This document shows positions 50,733 through 58,947 of a DNA stretch of 64,000 nucleotides, one piece after another. The position numbers were made by a program, and so were the translations under genes. Below the pieces are notes generated by a model. The model searched no databases. It saw nothing but the letters and a program-made list of their open reading frames with translations, and was not told the origin of the DNA. This stretch comes from SHZI01 sp963802215 (lineage in GTDB: Bacteria > Pseudomonadota > Gammaproteobacteria > Steroidobacterales > GCA-2729495): NCBI GenBank assembly GCA_963802215.1, contig CAWDHQ010000002.1, positions 372,001 through 436,000 of the forward strand, given 5' to 3'. Every line of letters begins with the position of its first letter. Positions within the stretch are counted from its first letter, which is position 1.

Positions 50733-51044
50733 ATGGCCAAGAATGGTGGCGCCCCGACCAAGTCAGACATCCTGAATCACATTGCGAAGGAAACCGGCCT
50801 TTCCCGGAAAGACGCCAGCGCGGTGCTGGATGCCGTTGGCGGCATCATCCGCAAGAGCCTCCGCAGCGGTGGCCTGTTCACCCTGCCGGGCCTGCTCAAG
50901 CTCAAGGTCGTCAAGAAGCCTGCCACCAAGGAGCGGGTGGGCACCAACCCCTTCACCGGCGAAAAGATGACTTTCAAGGCCAAGCCGGCCTCCAAGAAGG
51001 TTCGCGTGCTGCCCCTGAAGGGGCTGAAGGCCATGGTCAACTAA
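50733..51044 (+). CDS. HU/IHF-family DNA-binding protein
   Basis: 103 residues. The family signature is in the second half: FTLPGLLKLKVVKKPATKERVGTNPFTGEKMTFKAKPASKKVRVLPLKGLKAMV. The N-terminal helix pair (KSDILNHIAKETGLSRKDASAVLDAVGGII) is also typical. A short N-terminal extension (MAKNGGAPT) precedes it. It bends and compacts DNA. A terminator follows, so it forms its own unit. Confidence 0.92.
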   Translation: MAKNGGAPTKSDILNHIAKETGLSRKDASAVLDAVGGIIRKSLRSGGLFTLPGLLKLKVVKKPATKERVGTNPFTGEKMTFKAKPASKKVRVLPLKGLKAMVN

Positions 51045-51069
51045 GAAGGCCTGCGCGACTCGAATATGA

Positions 51070-51104
51070 GCCCGGGGCGGCGATAGCCGCTCCGGGCCTA
51101 TTTT
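51070..51104 (+). terminator. Rho-independent terminator after HU gene
   Basis: Stem GCCCGG..GGC / GCC..CCGGGC around a GATA loop, then CTATTTT. The U tract is short, so strength is moderate. Confidence 0.75.
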
Positions 51105-51123
51105 CAGAGGCACCGGGTGCCTC

Positions 51124-51846
51124 TCAGACGAGGGTGTGGAAGACCTTCTGGACGTCCTCGTCCTGCTCGAGCTTGTCGATGAGCTCCAGCACTTCCTTGG
51201 CCTGGTCCTCGGCAAGTTCCATTGGCGTGGTGCAGATGTATTCCTGCTCGGCTGACAGCGGCGTAATGCCCCGGTCTTCCAGCGCCTTCTGCAGCTGGCC
51301 AAAGTCGGCAAAATTGCAGCGGACCACCAGCTGGGGCTCGCCCTTCTCGCCGGTACTTTCACCCATCTCATCCAGGCCGTGGTCAATCAGGTACAGTTCC
51401 AGATCGTCCTGGTCGATGCCTGCCGGGTCGAGCCGGAATACGCCCATCCGGCGAAACATGAAGCTGACGCTGCCGGTGGCAGCAAAGTTGCCGCCGTTCT
51501 TGTTGAAGACGTTGCGCACATTGCCGACGGTGCGCGTGGGATTGTCGGTGGCGGTCTGGACGAGCACGGCGATCCCGTGGGGCGCGTACCCCTCGTAGAT
51601 CACTTCCTCGTAGCTCGCCACGTCCTTGCCCGAGGCACGCTTGATGGCGGCCTCGACCTTGTCCTTGGGCATGTTGACGGAGCGGGCATTCTGGATGACC
51701 CGGCGCAGCGCGGGGTTGTTGTCCGGGTCCGGTCCGGCGGCCTTCACCGCTATGGTGATGTCCTTGCCGATCCGCGTGAACTGCTTGGCCATGCGGTTCC
51801 AGCGGGCGAACATCACGTGTTTTCTGGTTTCGAATATGCGTCCCAT
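51124..51846 (-). CDS. yebC: YebC/PmpR-family regulator (TACO1-like)
   Basis: 240 residues. DPDNNPALRRVIQNARSVNMPKDKVEAAIKRASGKD and YEEVIYEGYAPHGIAVLVQTATDNPTRTVGNVRNVFNKNGG are the YebC signature. The N-terminus (MGRIFETRKHVMFARWNRMAKQFTRIGKDI) is the alternative start seen in one YebC subgroup rather than the common AGHSKWANIKHRK. YebC proteins assist translation of poly-proline stretches or act as transcriptional regulators. It is divergent from rlmJ with only 16 bases between start codons. Confidence 0.9.
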   Translation of the reverse strand: MGRIFETRKHVMFARWNRMAKQFTRIGKDITIAVKAAGPDPDNNPALRRVIQNARSVNMPKDKVEAAIKRASGKDVASYEEVIYEGYAPHGIAVLVQTATDNPTRTVGNVRNVFNKNGGNFAATGSVSFMFRRMGVFRLDPAGIDQDDLELYLIDHGLDEMGESTGEKGEPQLVVRCNFADFGQLQKALEDRGITPLSAEQEYICTTPMELAEDQAKEVLELIDKLEQDEDVQKVFHTLV

Positions 51847-51862
51847 GGCCTAATTGTGTCAG

Positions 51863-52708
51863 ATGTTGAGCTATCAGCACGACTACCACGCCGGTAACCA
51901 CGCCGACGTCCTGAAGCACTCGGTGCTGGCGCTGGTCATCCGCTCCCTCCAGCGGAAGGACACGCCCTTGCGGGTTCTGGACGTCCACGCAGGATCGGGC
52001 ATCTATGACCTGCGCAGCGGGGAGGCCCGGAAGAACGCCGAGCATGCCGGCGGCATCGAGCGCGTGCTGGCTGCTTCCCTGCCGCCGGCGGAGGTGCGCG
52101 ACTACGTCGATGCGGTCCGGACCCTGAACGGTCCCGGCAAGGAACTGCACCTGTATCCTGGCTCGCCCCAGGTCGCCCGCCATCTTCTTCGCCCGCAGGA
52201 CCAGCTGGAGCTCCTGGAACTCCACCCGGCGGCGCTGGCCCGGCTGGCCCGGAACTTCGGGCGCGATTCCCGCGTGCACATCCACGACCGGAATGCCTTC
52301 GAGGGGCTGCCGGCGCTGGTGCCGCCCAGGGAAAAGCGGGGCGTCGTGCTGGTGGACTCCGCGTACGAGGTAAAGGAAGACTTCACCGCCGTCGTTGAGT
52401 TGCTGAAGACCTGCCACCGCCGTTGGCCGGGTGGCGTCTACTTGGTCTGGTACCCGCTGATACGCCACCCGCTGGCCGAGCGCTTCACTGCGAAGGTGCG
52501 GGCCACCGGCATCCCCGGGATCCTGCTGGCGGAGCTGAGAGTGGAGGCTGCGGGATTCAATGGCATGCGGGGCTCGGGGCTCTGCATCGTCAATGCGCCC
52601 TTCGGCCTCGACCAGAAGCTTAACGTCCTGCTGCCCTGGCTCTGGGCCACCCTGAAGAACGATGACCGGAGTGGCTGGAAGGTGGAGTGGCTGACGCCTC
52701 CCTCGTAG
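51863..52708 (+). CDS. rlmJ: RlmJ-like 23S rRNA adenine-N6 methyltransferase with altered catalytic motif
   Basis: 281 residues starting MLSYQHDYHAGNHADVLKHSVL, the RlmJ hallmark. The SAM motif is VLDVHAGSGIYDL. RlmJ methylates A2030 of 23S rRNA. The catalytic DPPY-type motif of this class is here DSAYE (in VVLVDSAYEVKEDF), so the two prolines that shape the adenine pocket are missing. The rest of the protein is full length. This could change activity or specificity. The ATG at 51863 is preferred over an upstream codon. Its TAG stop is from a REP head. Confidence 0.88.
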   Translation: MLSYQHDYHAGNHADVLKHSVLALVIRSLQRKDTPLRVLDVHAGSGIYDLRSGEARKNAEHAGGIERVLAASLPPAEVRDYVDAVRTLNGPGKELHLYPGSPQVARHLLRPQDQLELLELHPAALARLARNFGRDSRVHIHDRNAFEGLPALVPPREKRGVVLVDSAYEVKEDFTAVVELLKTCHRRWPGGVYLVWYPLIRHPLAERFTAKVRATGIPGILLAELRVEAAGFNGMRGSGLCIVNAPFGLDQKLNVLLPWLWATLKNDDRSGWKVEWLTPPS

Positions 52709-52797
52709 GAGCGCCTTCAGGCGCGACCGGCTGTTTCCCTCTGGCGCTGAGACGCGCCTGACGGGAAATAGCCGGTCGCGCCTGAAGGCGCTCCTAC
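52705..52797. repeat. Inverted REP pair between convergent genes
   Basis: The units (52705-52727, 52775-52797) extend into complementary flanks (CCGGCTGTTTCCC and GGGAAATAGCCGG, one mismatch). The two heads supply the TAG stops of rlmJ (52706-52708) and of the Trp-rich protein gene (52794-52796). Confidence 0.9.
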
Positions 52798-53009
52798 ACC
52801 CAGCCCTGCAGCCACTGCTCCGGATCCTTCAGTTCCCGCCAGTCGATCTCCTGCAGCCTCCGGCTGTGTACGGCCTCCATCAGGCAGGCGACCACGGCAT
52901 CCCGCTCGTCGCGGACGAGCGCCGTAACGAGGAAGTGCTTCTCCTTGCGGGCGGGCCTGGCGGCCGTCCACTTGCTCAGGTGGAGTTTCTCGGGGTTGAG
53001 GCGGATCAT
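52794..53009 (-). CDS. TIGR02450-type small Trp-rich protein
   Basis: 71 residues from the ATG at 53009, beginning MIRLNPEKLHLSKWTAARPARKEKHFLVTALVRDE. This is the conserved start of the TIGR02450 family (NPxKLxxSKWTAxxPxxxEKHF). The C-terminus has paired tryptophans (DWRELKDPEQWLQGWV). The function of the family is unknown. The start is divergent from the membrane protein gene at 53020, only 10 bases away. Confidence 0.85.
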   Translation of the reverse strand: MIRLNPEKLHLSKWTAARPARKEKHFLVTALVRDERDAVVACLMEAVHSRRLQEIDWRELKDPEQWLQGWV

Positions 53010-53019
53010 CCGCGCCAGT

Positions 53020-53652
53020 ATGGACCGGACATCGGGGAAGGCCTGGATTTTCGCCGCCATGGCCCTGGCGGGCGTCGGCATCTTCGGCTACGCCACCGGC
53101 GTGCTGATGGCGCCCTTCGCCACGCTGCTCGGGGACCGGCTCCCGGAACTCACCTGTCTGCAGGTGGCCTTCACGGGTGCGCGGTTCGCGGAGGTGTTTG
53201 GGTCCTTCACGCCCGGGCAGCAGGCTGCCATCGCCCGGTTGCTGATTCCCGGCGACGTGGTTTTCGCCTGGGGGTACGGCTTCCTGCTCACCGGGCTCCT
53301 GGGGCTGCTGACCCTGCGCCTGCCAGCGGGCTGGCAGCGCGCAGGCCGTGTGCTGATGTGGACCCCACTGCTCGCATCGGCCCTCGATTGCCTCGAGGAT
53401 CTTTTCCTGCATGCGCTTGCCGTGGCGCCGGCAGGCTCAGATCCCGGGCTTATGCCGCTGCTCGCCGGGATTGCCGCCACGCTGAAGTACCTCAACCTCT
53501 CTGTGCTGGCGCCCGTCTACGGCATCGCCGGCAGCATAAAGGGCATGACCCATGACCGCGGGCCTGCTGCCCTCGTCATTTACCTGCTGGTGGTGGTGAA
53601 CGCACTGGCATTCGTTGCCCGGCCACTGCAGCAAGTTCCAGCGTGCTTCTGA
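53020..53652 (+). CDS. Multi-pass membrane protein of unknown function
   Basis: 210 residues from the ATG at 53020. It has about five hydrophobic segments (WIFAAMALAGVGIFGYATGVLM, VFAWGYGFLLTGLLGLLTL, YGIAGSIKG followed by LVIYLLVVVNALAFVA). No known family was recognised. An upstream in-frame start would overlap the divergent Trp-rich gene, so 53020 was preferred. It is followed 3 bases later by a 43-residue membrane peptide gene. Confidence 0.7.
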   Translation: MDRTSGKAWIFAAMALAGVGIFGYATGVLMAPFATLLGDRLPELTCLQVAFTGARFAEVFGSFTPGQQAAIARLLIPGDVVFAWGYGFLLTGLLGLLTLRLPAGWQRAGRVLMWTPLLASALDCLEDLFLHALAVAPAGSDPGLMPLLAGIAATLKYLNLSVLAPVYGIAGSIKGMTHDRGPAALVIYLLVVVNALAFVARPLQQVPACF

Positions 53653-53655
53653 CGC

Positions 53656-53787
53656 ATGACCTGGGTGATGCAGGCCCTCGCCGTGCTGGTTGGTGGCCTG
53701 CTGCTGGCGCTCTTTGCGGCCACGATCTGGAGCAGCGTGTCGCTGCTTTGGGATGCGTGGCGGGAGTCGCATGATGAGCGCGCCTGA
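53656..53787 (+). CDS. 43-residue single-pass membrane protein
   Basis: The frame starts MTWVMQALAVLVGGLLLALF and continues with AATIWSSVSLLWDAWRESHDERA. It has one clear membrane helix (about residues 5-25) and an amphipathic, charged tail. It begins 3 bases after the preceding membrane protein gene, which supports translation by coupling. The TGA stop is supplied by a REP stem (GCCTGAAGG). Function unknown. Confidence 0.6.
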   Translation: MTWVMQALAVLVGGLLLALFAATIWSSVSLLWDAWRESHDERA

Positions 53788-53799
53788 AGGCGCTCCTAC
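53778..53799 (-). repeat. REP unit shared by the small-protein and MazG-like genes
   Basis: Its stem TGA is the stop of the 43-residue gene and the minus-strand head TAG (53796-53798) is the stop of the MazG-like gene. Confidence 0.88.
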
Positions 53800-54116
53800 G
53801 GCCGCGTTGGCGGCGGGAAGCGCCTGTCGTTGAGTGCGATCTTGCGGCGGGCGGCTTCACCCAGGTCCACGTCGAGCCGGTCGGCCAGCATCACCAGATA
53901 GAGCAGCACGTCGGCCAGCTCCAGTGCCACCTCTGCCCGCTTGTCGGCGTCCAGGGCCTGGCTCTCCGGGCCCGTCAGCCACTGGAAATGTTCGACGACC
54001 TCGGCGGCCTCGGCTACCAGAGCCATGGCCAGGTTCTTCGGTGTGTGGAACCGCTCCCAGTCGCGGGCGGTGGCGAAGTCCCGCAGGCGCTGCTTCAGGT
54101 CGTCCAGTTCGGCCAT
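53796..54116 (-). CDS. MazG-like nucleotide pyrophosphohydrolase (RS21-C6/dCTPase type)
   Basis: 106 residues. The Mg-binding motifs are VAEAAEVVEHFQW (EAAE) and ELADVLLYLVMLADRLDVDL (ExxD). This is the short MazG/RS21-C6 type that hydrolyses non-canonical or modified dNTPs (for example dCTP analogues). The typical start is KQRLRDFATARDWERFHTPKNLAMALVAEAAE, which is present. It is convergent with the small membrane protein. Confidence 0.9.
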   Translation of the reverse strand: MAELDDLKQRLRDFATARDWERFHTPKNLAMALVAEAAEVVEHFQWLTGPESQALDADKRAEVALELADVLLYLVMLADRLDVDLGEAARRKIALNDRRFPPPTRP

Positions 54117-54178
54117 CCACGCATCCTACTACCCGGCATATACTTCGATTCAAGATCATCCCGCTCCGGAGGAAATCC

Positions 54179-55123
54179 ATGCGTCCCGTGTTCGCTGCCC
54201 TGACCCTGGCATTCCTGGCGTCACCGGTTATCGCCCAGGAACCGGGCAACCTCTGGCAAGTCACGACGTCCATGAAGGGCGGTGGCATGACGATGCCCGC
54301 ACGGACCCAGGAGGTTTGTGCGCCGGTGAGCGCGGAGGGCCCGGAGGCTATGGCGCCCGAGGACAACCGCTGCCAGATGACCGACATCCAGCGCTCGCCC
54401 GGCAGGTTCAGCTACAAGGTCACGTGTCCGGAGGGCTCGGGCACCGGCGAGATGACCTACCAGGGTAATGACAGCTATACCCAGGTCATGACCATGACCA
54501 TGGATGGCACGACGATGAAGATGTCGACGCAGGGCAAGCGCATCGGCTCCTGCGACGCCAGCAAGGTGAAGAAGCAGATGGCCGCGATACAGGCCCAGGC
54601 GGCGGCAGGCATGGCCCAGGCGTGTGGCGGAGTGGTGGAGCAGATGCTGCCCGCCCAGCTGCAGAGCCTCGAATGCGACCCGAAATACAAGGCCCAGCTC
54701 TGCGAGCGGTTTGGCACGAAGGACGGCTATCGTGCCGTGGCGTCGAGGCAGCCGATGGGCGAGCCCATGTTCGATTCCGGCACGCTGCCGGAAGTGGCGA
54801 AGTACTGCGGCGTGCAGGCGGAACCGCTCCGGGAGCGCCTGTGCAGCGACGCCAGCAGGACCGAGGACCTGGATTTCCTGGGTGCTGAGTGCCCGGCGCT
54901 GGCCCAGCCGATCGCCCAGCGCGAATGCGCGGGCCGGGGGTTCACCACACCGCCCGCGAAGAAGTACCAGGAGTTCTGCAGCAACTATGCCCGCGCGATG
55001 ATGGACGGCGGGTCCGGTGACGCGGCGGCCGCCCCCGCCACCGCTGATCCCGCCACCAAGCCGTCGGCCGACGACGTCCTGAAGGAAGGCGCCAAACGCC
55101 TCAAGGGTCTCTTCGGTCGTTAG
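54179..55123 (+). CDS. DUF3617 exported protein
   Basis: 314 residues. Signal peptide (FAALTLAFLASPVIA), RBS GGAGG. The N-terminal DUF3617-like domain is PGNLWQVTTSMKGGGMTMPARTQEVCAP... with paired cysteines and a metal-friendly Met-rich segment (TMTMDGTTMKMST). The C-terminal half is Cys-rich (about eight cysteines; ALCQRF-like segment KAQLCERFG), possibly disulfide stabilised. Function unknown. Confidence 0.78.
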   Translation: MRPVFAALTLAFLASPVIAQEPGNLWQVTTSMKGGGMTMPARTQEVCAPVSAEGPEAMAPEDNRCQMTDIQRSPGRFSYKVTCPEGSGTGEMTYQGNDSYTQVMTMTMDGTTMKMSTQGKRIGSCDASKVKKQMAAIQAQAAAGMAQACGGVVEQMLPAQLQSLECDPKYKAQLCERFGTKDGYRAVASRQPMGEPMFDSGTLPEVAKYCGVQAEPLRERLCSDASRTEDLDFLGAECPALAQPIAQRECAGRGFTTPPAKKYQEFCSNYARAMMDGGSGDAAAAPATADPATKPSADDVLKEGAKRLKGLFGR

Positions 55124-55166
55124 CGCCTCGGCCCCCGCGTGTCCTGGCAGCCGGTAGCGGTGTCCG

Positions 55167-56567
55167 ATGCCGGCCGCCGCTAGGGCTCTGCAGCGCTGGT
55201 GGCCGCCGTTCCTGGTCGTCCTCTTCGTTGCCGTCGGCTACGCGAACGCGCTGCAGGCGAGCTTCCAGTTCGACGACTGGGACGTGATCGTGCGGGACCC
55301 GCGGGTCCGGGACGTGATGGCCTGGTGGTCGGGCATGCCGGGCATGCGACCCCTGCTCAAGCTCAGCTATGCCCTCAATCACGCCAGCGGCGCGGGCGTT
55401 GCCGGCTTCCATGCCGTAAACGTGGCAATCCACGCCGGCAACGGGCTGCTGATCCTCTGGCTGATCCGGCGTTTTGCCACCCAGCTGGGCGAGGCGCCGG
55501 CCGTGGCGGGCTGGCTGGCGCTGGCGACGGCGCTCATCTTTGTGCTGCACCCGGTCCAGACGGAGGCGGTGACCTACGCTTCCGGTCGCTCCACGTCGCT
55601 CAGCGCGCTCTTCGCTCTCGGTAGCATCGCGGCCTGGCTGAGCTGGCGGGCCCGGTCCGGCCAGCCCGCCCATCTCGTTGCGTCGCTCCTGCTCATGCTC
55701 GCCGGCATCGCCACGAAGGAAACCGTGGCTATCGTGCCAGCCGTGCTGCTGCTCTGGGAGGCGGCCGATGTCTCCCGACAGTTCAGCTGGCGCGGGGCGC
55801 TCGCGAGGACCGGGGCACACTGGGTCGCACTGGGTGGCGCGCTGGCCCTGGCGCTGTCGCTGCCGGCCTACCGGGACTTCCTGGCCAGCAGCCTTGCCAC
55901 CCGGTCCGTGGCAGACAACCTGCTGGCCCAGCTCCAGGGCGTCCGCTATCTCGGGGGCCAGTTGTTGAACATCGACCGGATGAACGCGGACCCCGCGTTA
56001 CCTGTGATTCCGGGGTTCGATACGGCAGGCGCTCTGACGCTGCTGCTGCTGCTGGCTGGTGCCGGGCTGGCCCTGACCGGTGTCCGCCGCTTTCCGTTGC
56101 CGGCCTTCGCGACGCTCTGGTTCCTGATCTGGCTGGCCCCCACGAATTCCCTGCTCGCGCGCCTGGATCTCGTGAATGACCGGCAGCTCTACGTGGCCCT
56201 GGCCGGGCCTGCACTGCTGCTCGCAGCCGCGATCCGCCGGCTGGCCGCCCGGCACCGGCTTATGGCTGTCACGGCCTTCGTGGCGGTGCTGGCATTCACT
56301 GGCCTTGCCACGCACCTGCGAAACGACGTCTACCGGGACGAAGTCACCTTCTGGCGGGACGTGGTGAGCCGCTCGCCGCACAATGCAAGGGCGTTCAACA
56401 ACCTCGGCATTGCACTCGCGAAGGAGTGTGACCTGCGGCGTGCGGAGGAGGCGTGGCTCCGGGCGTTGCGGCTGGATCCCGGCTACGTACGGGCGGCGGT
56501 AAACCTTCGCCTGCTGCGGGAGGGCGTGCTCCCGGCGGGCGTCGGCCCGTGCCCCGGCTTTCCGTAG
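55167..56567 (+). CDS. TMTC-like multi-pass membrane protein with TPR tail
   Basis: 466 residues. About ten hydrophobic helices. FQFDDWDVIVRDPRV near the N-terminus is a glycosyltransferase-family-39/TMTC-like luminal Asp-Asp motif, and VLHPVQTEAVTYASGRSTSL matches the TMTC/DUF1736 group. The C-terminus has a TPR (NARAFNNLGIALAKECDLRRAEEAWLRALRLDPGYV). It probably transfers a mannose-like sugar from a lipid carrier to exported proteins; substrate is not known. The TAG stop is from a REP head. Confidence 0.78.
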   Translation: MPAAARALQRWWPPFLVVLFVAVGYANALQASFQFDDWDVIVRDPRVRDVMAWWSGMPGMRPLLKLSYALNHASGAGVAGFHAVNVAIHAGNGLLILWLIRRFATQLGEAPAVAGWLALATALIFVLHPVQTEAVTYASGRSTSLSALFALGSIAAWLSWRARSGQPAHLVASLLLMLAGIATKETVAIVPAVLLLWEAADVSRQFSWRGALARTGAHWVALGGALALALSLPAYRDFLASSLATRSVADNLLAQLQGVRYLGGQLLNIDRMNADPALPVIPGFDTAGALTLLLLLAGAGLALTGVRRFPLPAFATLWFLIWLAPTNSLLARLDLVNDRQLYVALAGPALLLAAAIRRLAARHRLMAVTAFVAVLAFTGLATHLRNDVYRDEVTFWRDVVSRSPHNARAFNNLGIALAKECDLRRAEEAWLRALRLDPGYVRAAVNLRLLREGVLPAGVGPCPGFP

Positions 56568-56617
56568 GAGCGCCGACCGGCGCGACAGCCATTGGTCGCG
56601 CCGGTCGGCGCTCCTAC
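56564..56617. repeat. Inverted REP pair (GACC-loop variant)
   Basis: Units at 56564-56586 and 56595-56617 carry the stem GCGCCGACCGGCGC, with compensated stem bases compared with the CTTCAG version. The left head TAG is the stop of the TMTC-like gene. Confidence 0.88.
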
Positions 56618-56624
56618 GGAGTTC

Positions 56625-57368
56625 CTATGCCGCCTTGCGCGCGGCCAGCCATTTCTCCAGTTCGTCCGCGCCGCCGATATGCGCGCCATTCACGAAAATC
56701 TGCGGCACGGCGGTGCTGCCGGCGACCGCTCGCAGCGTGCTGTCGGAGAACTGCTGGTTCAGCGTGAGTTCCTCGTAGGCGATGCCGGCCTCCTGCAGGC
56801 GGGCCTTGGCACGCGAGCAATGCGGGCAGCCCTTGCGCGTGAAGACCGTGACATCCAGGGGCTTCGCGGCACCCGGGGCAATGTAGGCCAGCATCGTGTC
56901 GGCGTCGGACACCTTGAAGGGATCGCCGGGTTCCTCCGGTTCGATGAACATCTTCTCGATGACGCCGTCCCGGACGAGCATCGAGTAGCGCCAGGAGCGT
57001 CGCCCGAAACCGATGTCCTCCTTGCCGACGAGCAGGCCCATGCGGTCCGAGAACTCGCCGTTGCCGTCGGGCAGGAAGGTCACGTTCCAGGCCCGCTGGT
57101 CCTCCTGCCACTCGTTCATGACGAAGGCGTCGTTCACCGAGATGCAGACAATCTCGTCCACGCCGGCGGCCTTGAACGCTGGCGCAAACTGGTTGTAACG
57201 GGGCACATGGGTTGACGAGCAGGTGGGCGTGAAGGCGCCGGGCAGGGAGAAGACAATGACAGTCCGGCCCGAGAAGATCTCCTTGCTGGTGCGGTTCACC
57301 CAGTCGTGGCCCTTCCGGGTACGGAATGTGACGTCGGGGACACGCTGGCCTTCGCGGTTCTGCAGCAT
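56625..57368 (-). CDS. Hybrid peroxiredoxin-glutaredoxin (Prx5-Grx)
   Basis: 247 residues. Prx5 domain (about residues 5-165) with peroxidatic C50 in GAFTPTCSSTH, then a glutaredoxin domain with C181-PHC184. The fusion lets glutathione recycle the peroxidase directly. It reduces hydrogen and organic peroxides in the cytoplasm. The gene is divergent from oxyR, 128 bases between starts, so direct OxyR control is very likely, as with other hybrid Prx5 genes. Confidence 0.94.
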   Translation of the reverse strand: MLQNREGQRVPDVTFRTRKGHDWVNRTSKEIFSGRTVIVFSLPGAFTPTCSSTHVPRYNQFAPAFKAAGVDEIVCISVNDAFVMNEWQEDQRAWNVTFLPDGNGEFSDRMGLLVGKEDIGFGRRSWRYSMLVRDGVIEKMFIEPEEPGDPFKVSDADTMLAYIAPGAAKPLDVTVFTRKGCPHCSRAKARLQEAGIAYEELTLNQQFSDSTLRAVAGSTAVPQIFVNGAHIGGADELEKWLAARKAA

Positions 57369-57496
57369 GATGGTTTGCTCCTTAGTTCAGGTCCGGGTGA
57401 CAGGAAAGTGGCCCTACGATAAGGTCGGCCATGCTTCCTGAAAAGCGGAATATTCCTAACATATCGATTCACAAAACTGATTACAAAGGGATGGCC

Positions 57497-58396
57497 ATGA
57501 ACCTGCCCAGCACCAGGCAACTCAGGTACTTCTCGGCGCTCGCCGAGCACCGGCACTTCGGCAGGGCGGCTGCTGCCTGCTTTGTTTCCCAGTCGGCGTT
57601 CAGCATCGCCATCCGGGAACTGGAAACCCTGCTGGGTGTGCGGCTGGTGGACCGCACCAACCGGCGGGTAACCATCACGGCGCTCGGCCAGGAGGTCGCA
57701 ACCCAGGCCCGGCTCTGCCTGCAGGATATCGAGGGTCTGGTGGCGCTGGCCCAGACGGAGCGCTCGCCGCTGGCCGGGCCGCTGCGCCTTGGCGTGATAC
57801 CGACGATTGCGCCGTTCCTGCTGCCGCGCGTGCTGCCCCGGCTGCGCAAGGCACTGCCGAAGCTGCGCCTGTTCCTCCACGAGGGCACCACGGCGGAGAT
57901 CCACGCCAAGCTCCTCAAGGGCGAGCTGGACGTGCTGCTGCTGGCGCTGCCCTACGAACTGGACAACACCGAGGTGCAGCCGCTGTTCCGGGATGCCTTC
58001 CGCCTCGCGTGCCGGAAGGGGACGAAACTCGTCAATCCGGCGAACTACAGCTACAACCGGCTGGACCGGGATGCGGTGCTGTTGCTCGATGACGGGCATT
58101 GCCTGAGGGAACACGCGATTTCTGCGTGCCGGCTGAAGAGTTCGGAAAAGGTGAGCCCGTTTGCCGCGTCCAGCCTGCTGACCCTGATCGAGATGGTGGA
58201 TGCCGACCTGGGGATCACCTTCCTGCCGGAGATGGCAGAGGGCTCGGCCCTGTTGGCGGGAACGCGGGTCGAGACCCACTCGCTGCCGGAGCGCAGCTAC
58301 CGGGAGATCGGGCTGGCCTGGCGGCAGGGCTCGACGCGGGGCCCCGAGTTCCGGCAACTGGGTGAGCACCTGCGGCTGCTCGCCGGCAAATCCTGA
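57497..58396 (+). CDS. oxyR: OxyR, LysR-family peroxide sensor
   Basis: 299 residues from the ATG at 57497 (MNLPSTRQLRYFSALAEHRHFG), an internal start preferred over the further upstream ATG. Helix-turn-helix at the N-terminus (HFGRAAAACFVSQSAFSIAIRELETLLG). The redox pair is C202 and C211 in DDGHCLREHAISAC, spaced as in E. coli C199-C208. It activates peroxide defence genes when oxidised. It reads away from the hybrid peroxiredoxin. Confidence 0.94.
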   Translation: MNLPSTRQLRYFSALAEHRHFGRAAAACFVSQSAFSIAIRELETLLGVRLVDRTNRRVTITALGQEVATQARLCLQDIEGLVALAQTERSPLAGPLRLGVIPTIAPFLLPRVLPRLRKALPKLRLFLHEGTTAEIHAKLLKGELDVLLLALPYELDNTEVQPLFRDAFRLACRKGTKLVNPANYSYNRLDRDAVLLLDDGHCLREHAISACRLKSSEKVSPFAASSLLTLIEMVDADLGITFLPEMAEGSALLAGTRVETHSLPERSYREIGLAWRQGSTRGPEFRQLGEHLRLLAGKS

Positions 58397-58563
58397 GCCG
58401 ACTGGCAGCGGTTCGCACACATTCGGTTCCAGTGGCCCGGTCAATTGCCCAGGCGTGGTGCAGTTTATCGGGGTGGCCGCTGGCTACTCCAGCAAATGCG
58501 CGCATCGCTTCCTGGCATGACTCGTGCATTGCCAGCGTCATCCGTGACGAGACGAGGTGTCGA

Positions 58564-58905
58564 ATGGAACTGGCATCACCCCGCGAACCCTGGACCGCCA
58601 CCGTCGCCTGGGCGCGACCCTGGCACAGGCCCGCGCGCCGGGGACCAGCTTCGGGCGCAATGATCCCGCGCGGCGGCCCGCCCGCCGCGGCAAACACTGC
58701 CGGCGCCCAGGTTGTCCGGGACAGCGAGTGGCATGCCGCTGTCCTGCACCTGGAACACGTCCGCCAGCGGTGTGCGGCCGTGGAGCCGGACCCCGATACG
58801 TGGACGGCGGTCATGGCGCACCACGAGGTCTATCTTGCCGTGAGGCGCGTGCGCACCCTGGCGGAGCACCTTGAACTGACCGTCGGTCAACTCCCTGGCG
58901 GCTGA
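58564..58905 (+). CDS. Small hypothetical protein
   Basis: 113 residues. The first half is Pro/Arg/Ala-rich; the second half looks more protein-like (WTAVMAHHEVYLAVRRVRTLAEHLELTVGQL), a helical region. No family was recognised. The ribosome site is weak. The region 58397-58563 shows no other gene. This entry may be a spurious frame and should be treated as tentative. Confidence 0.35.
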   Translation: MELASPREPWTATVAWARPWHRPARRGPASGAMIPRGGPPAAANTAGAQVVRDSEWHAAVLHLEHVRQRCAAVEPDPDTWTAVMAHHEVYLAVRRVRTLAEHLELTVGQLPGG

Positions 58906-58947
58906 GTACCTCGTTAAAATTCCGGCCTTTCCACTGGAGAGCACCGG

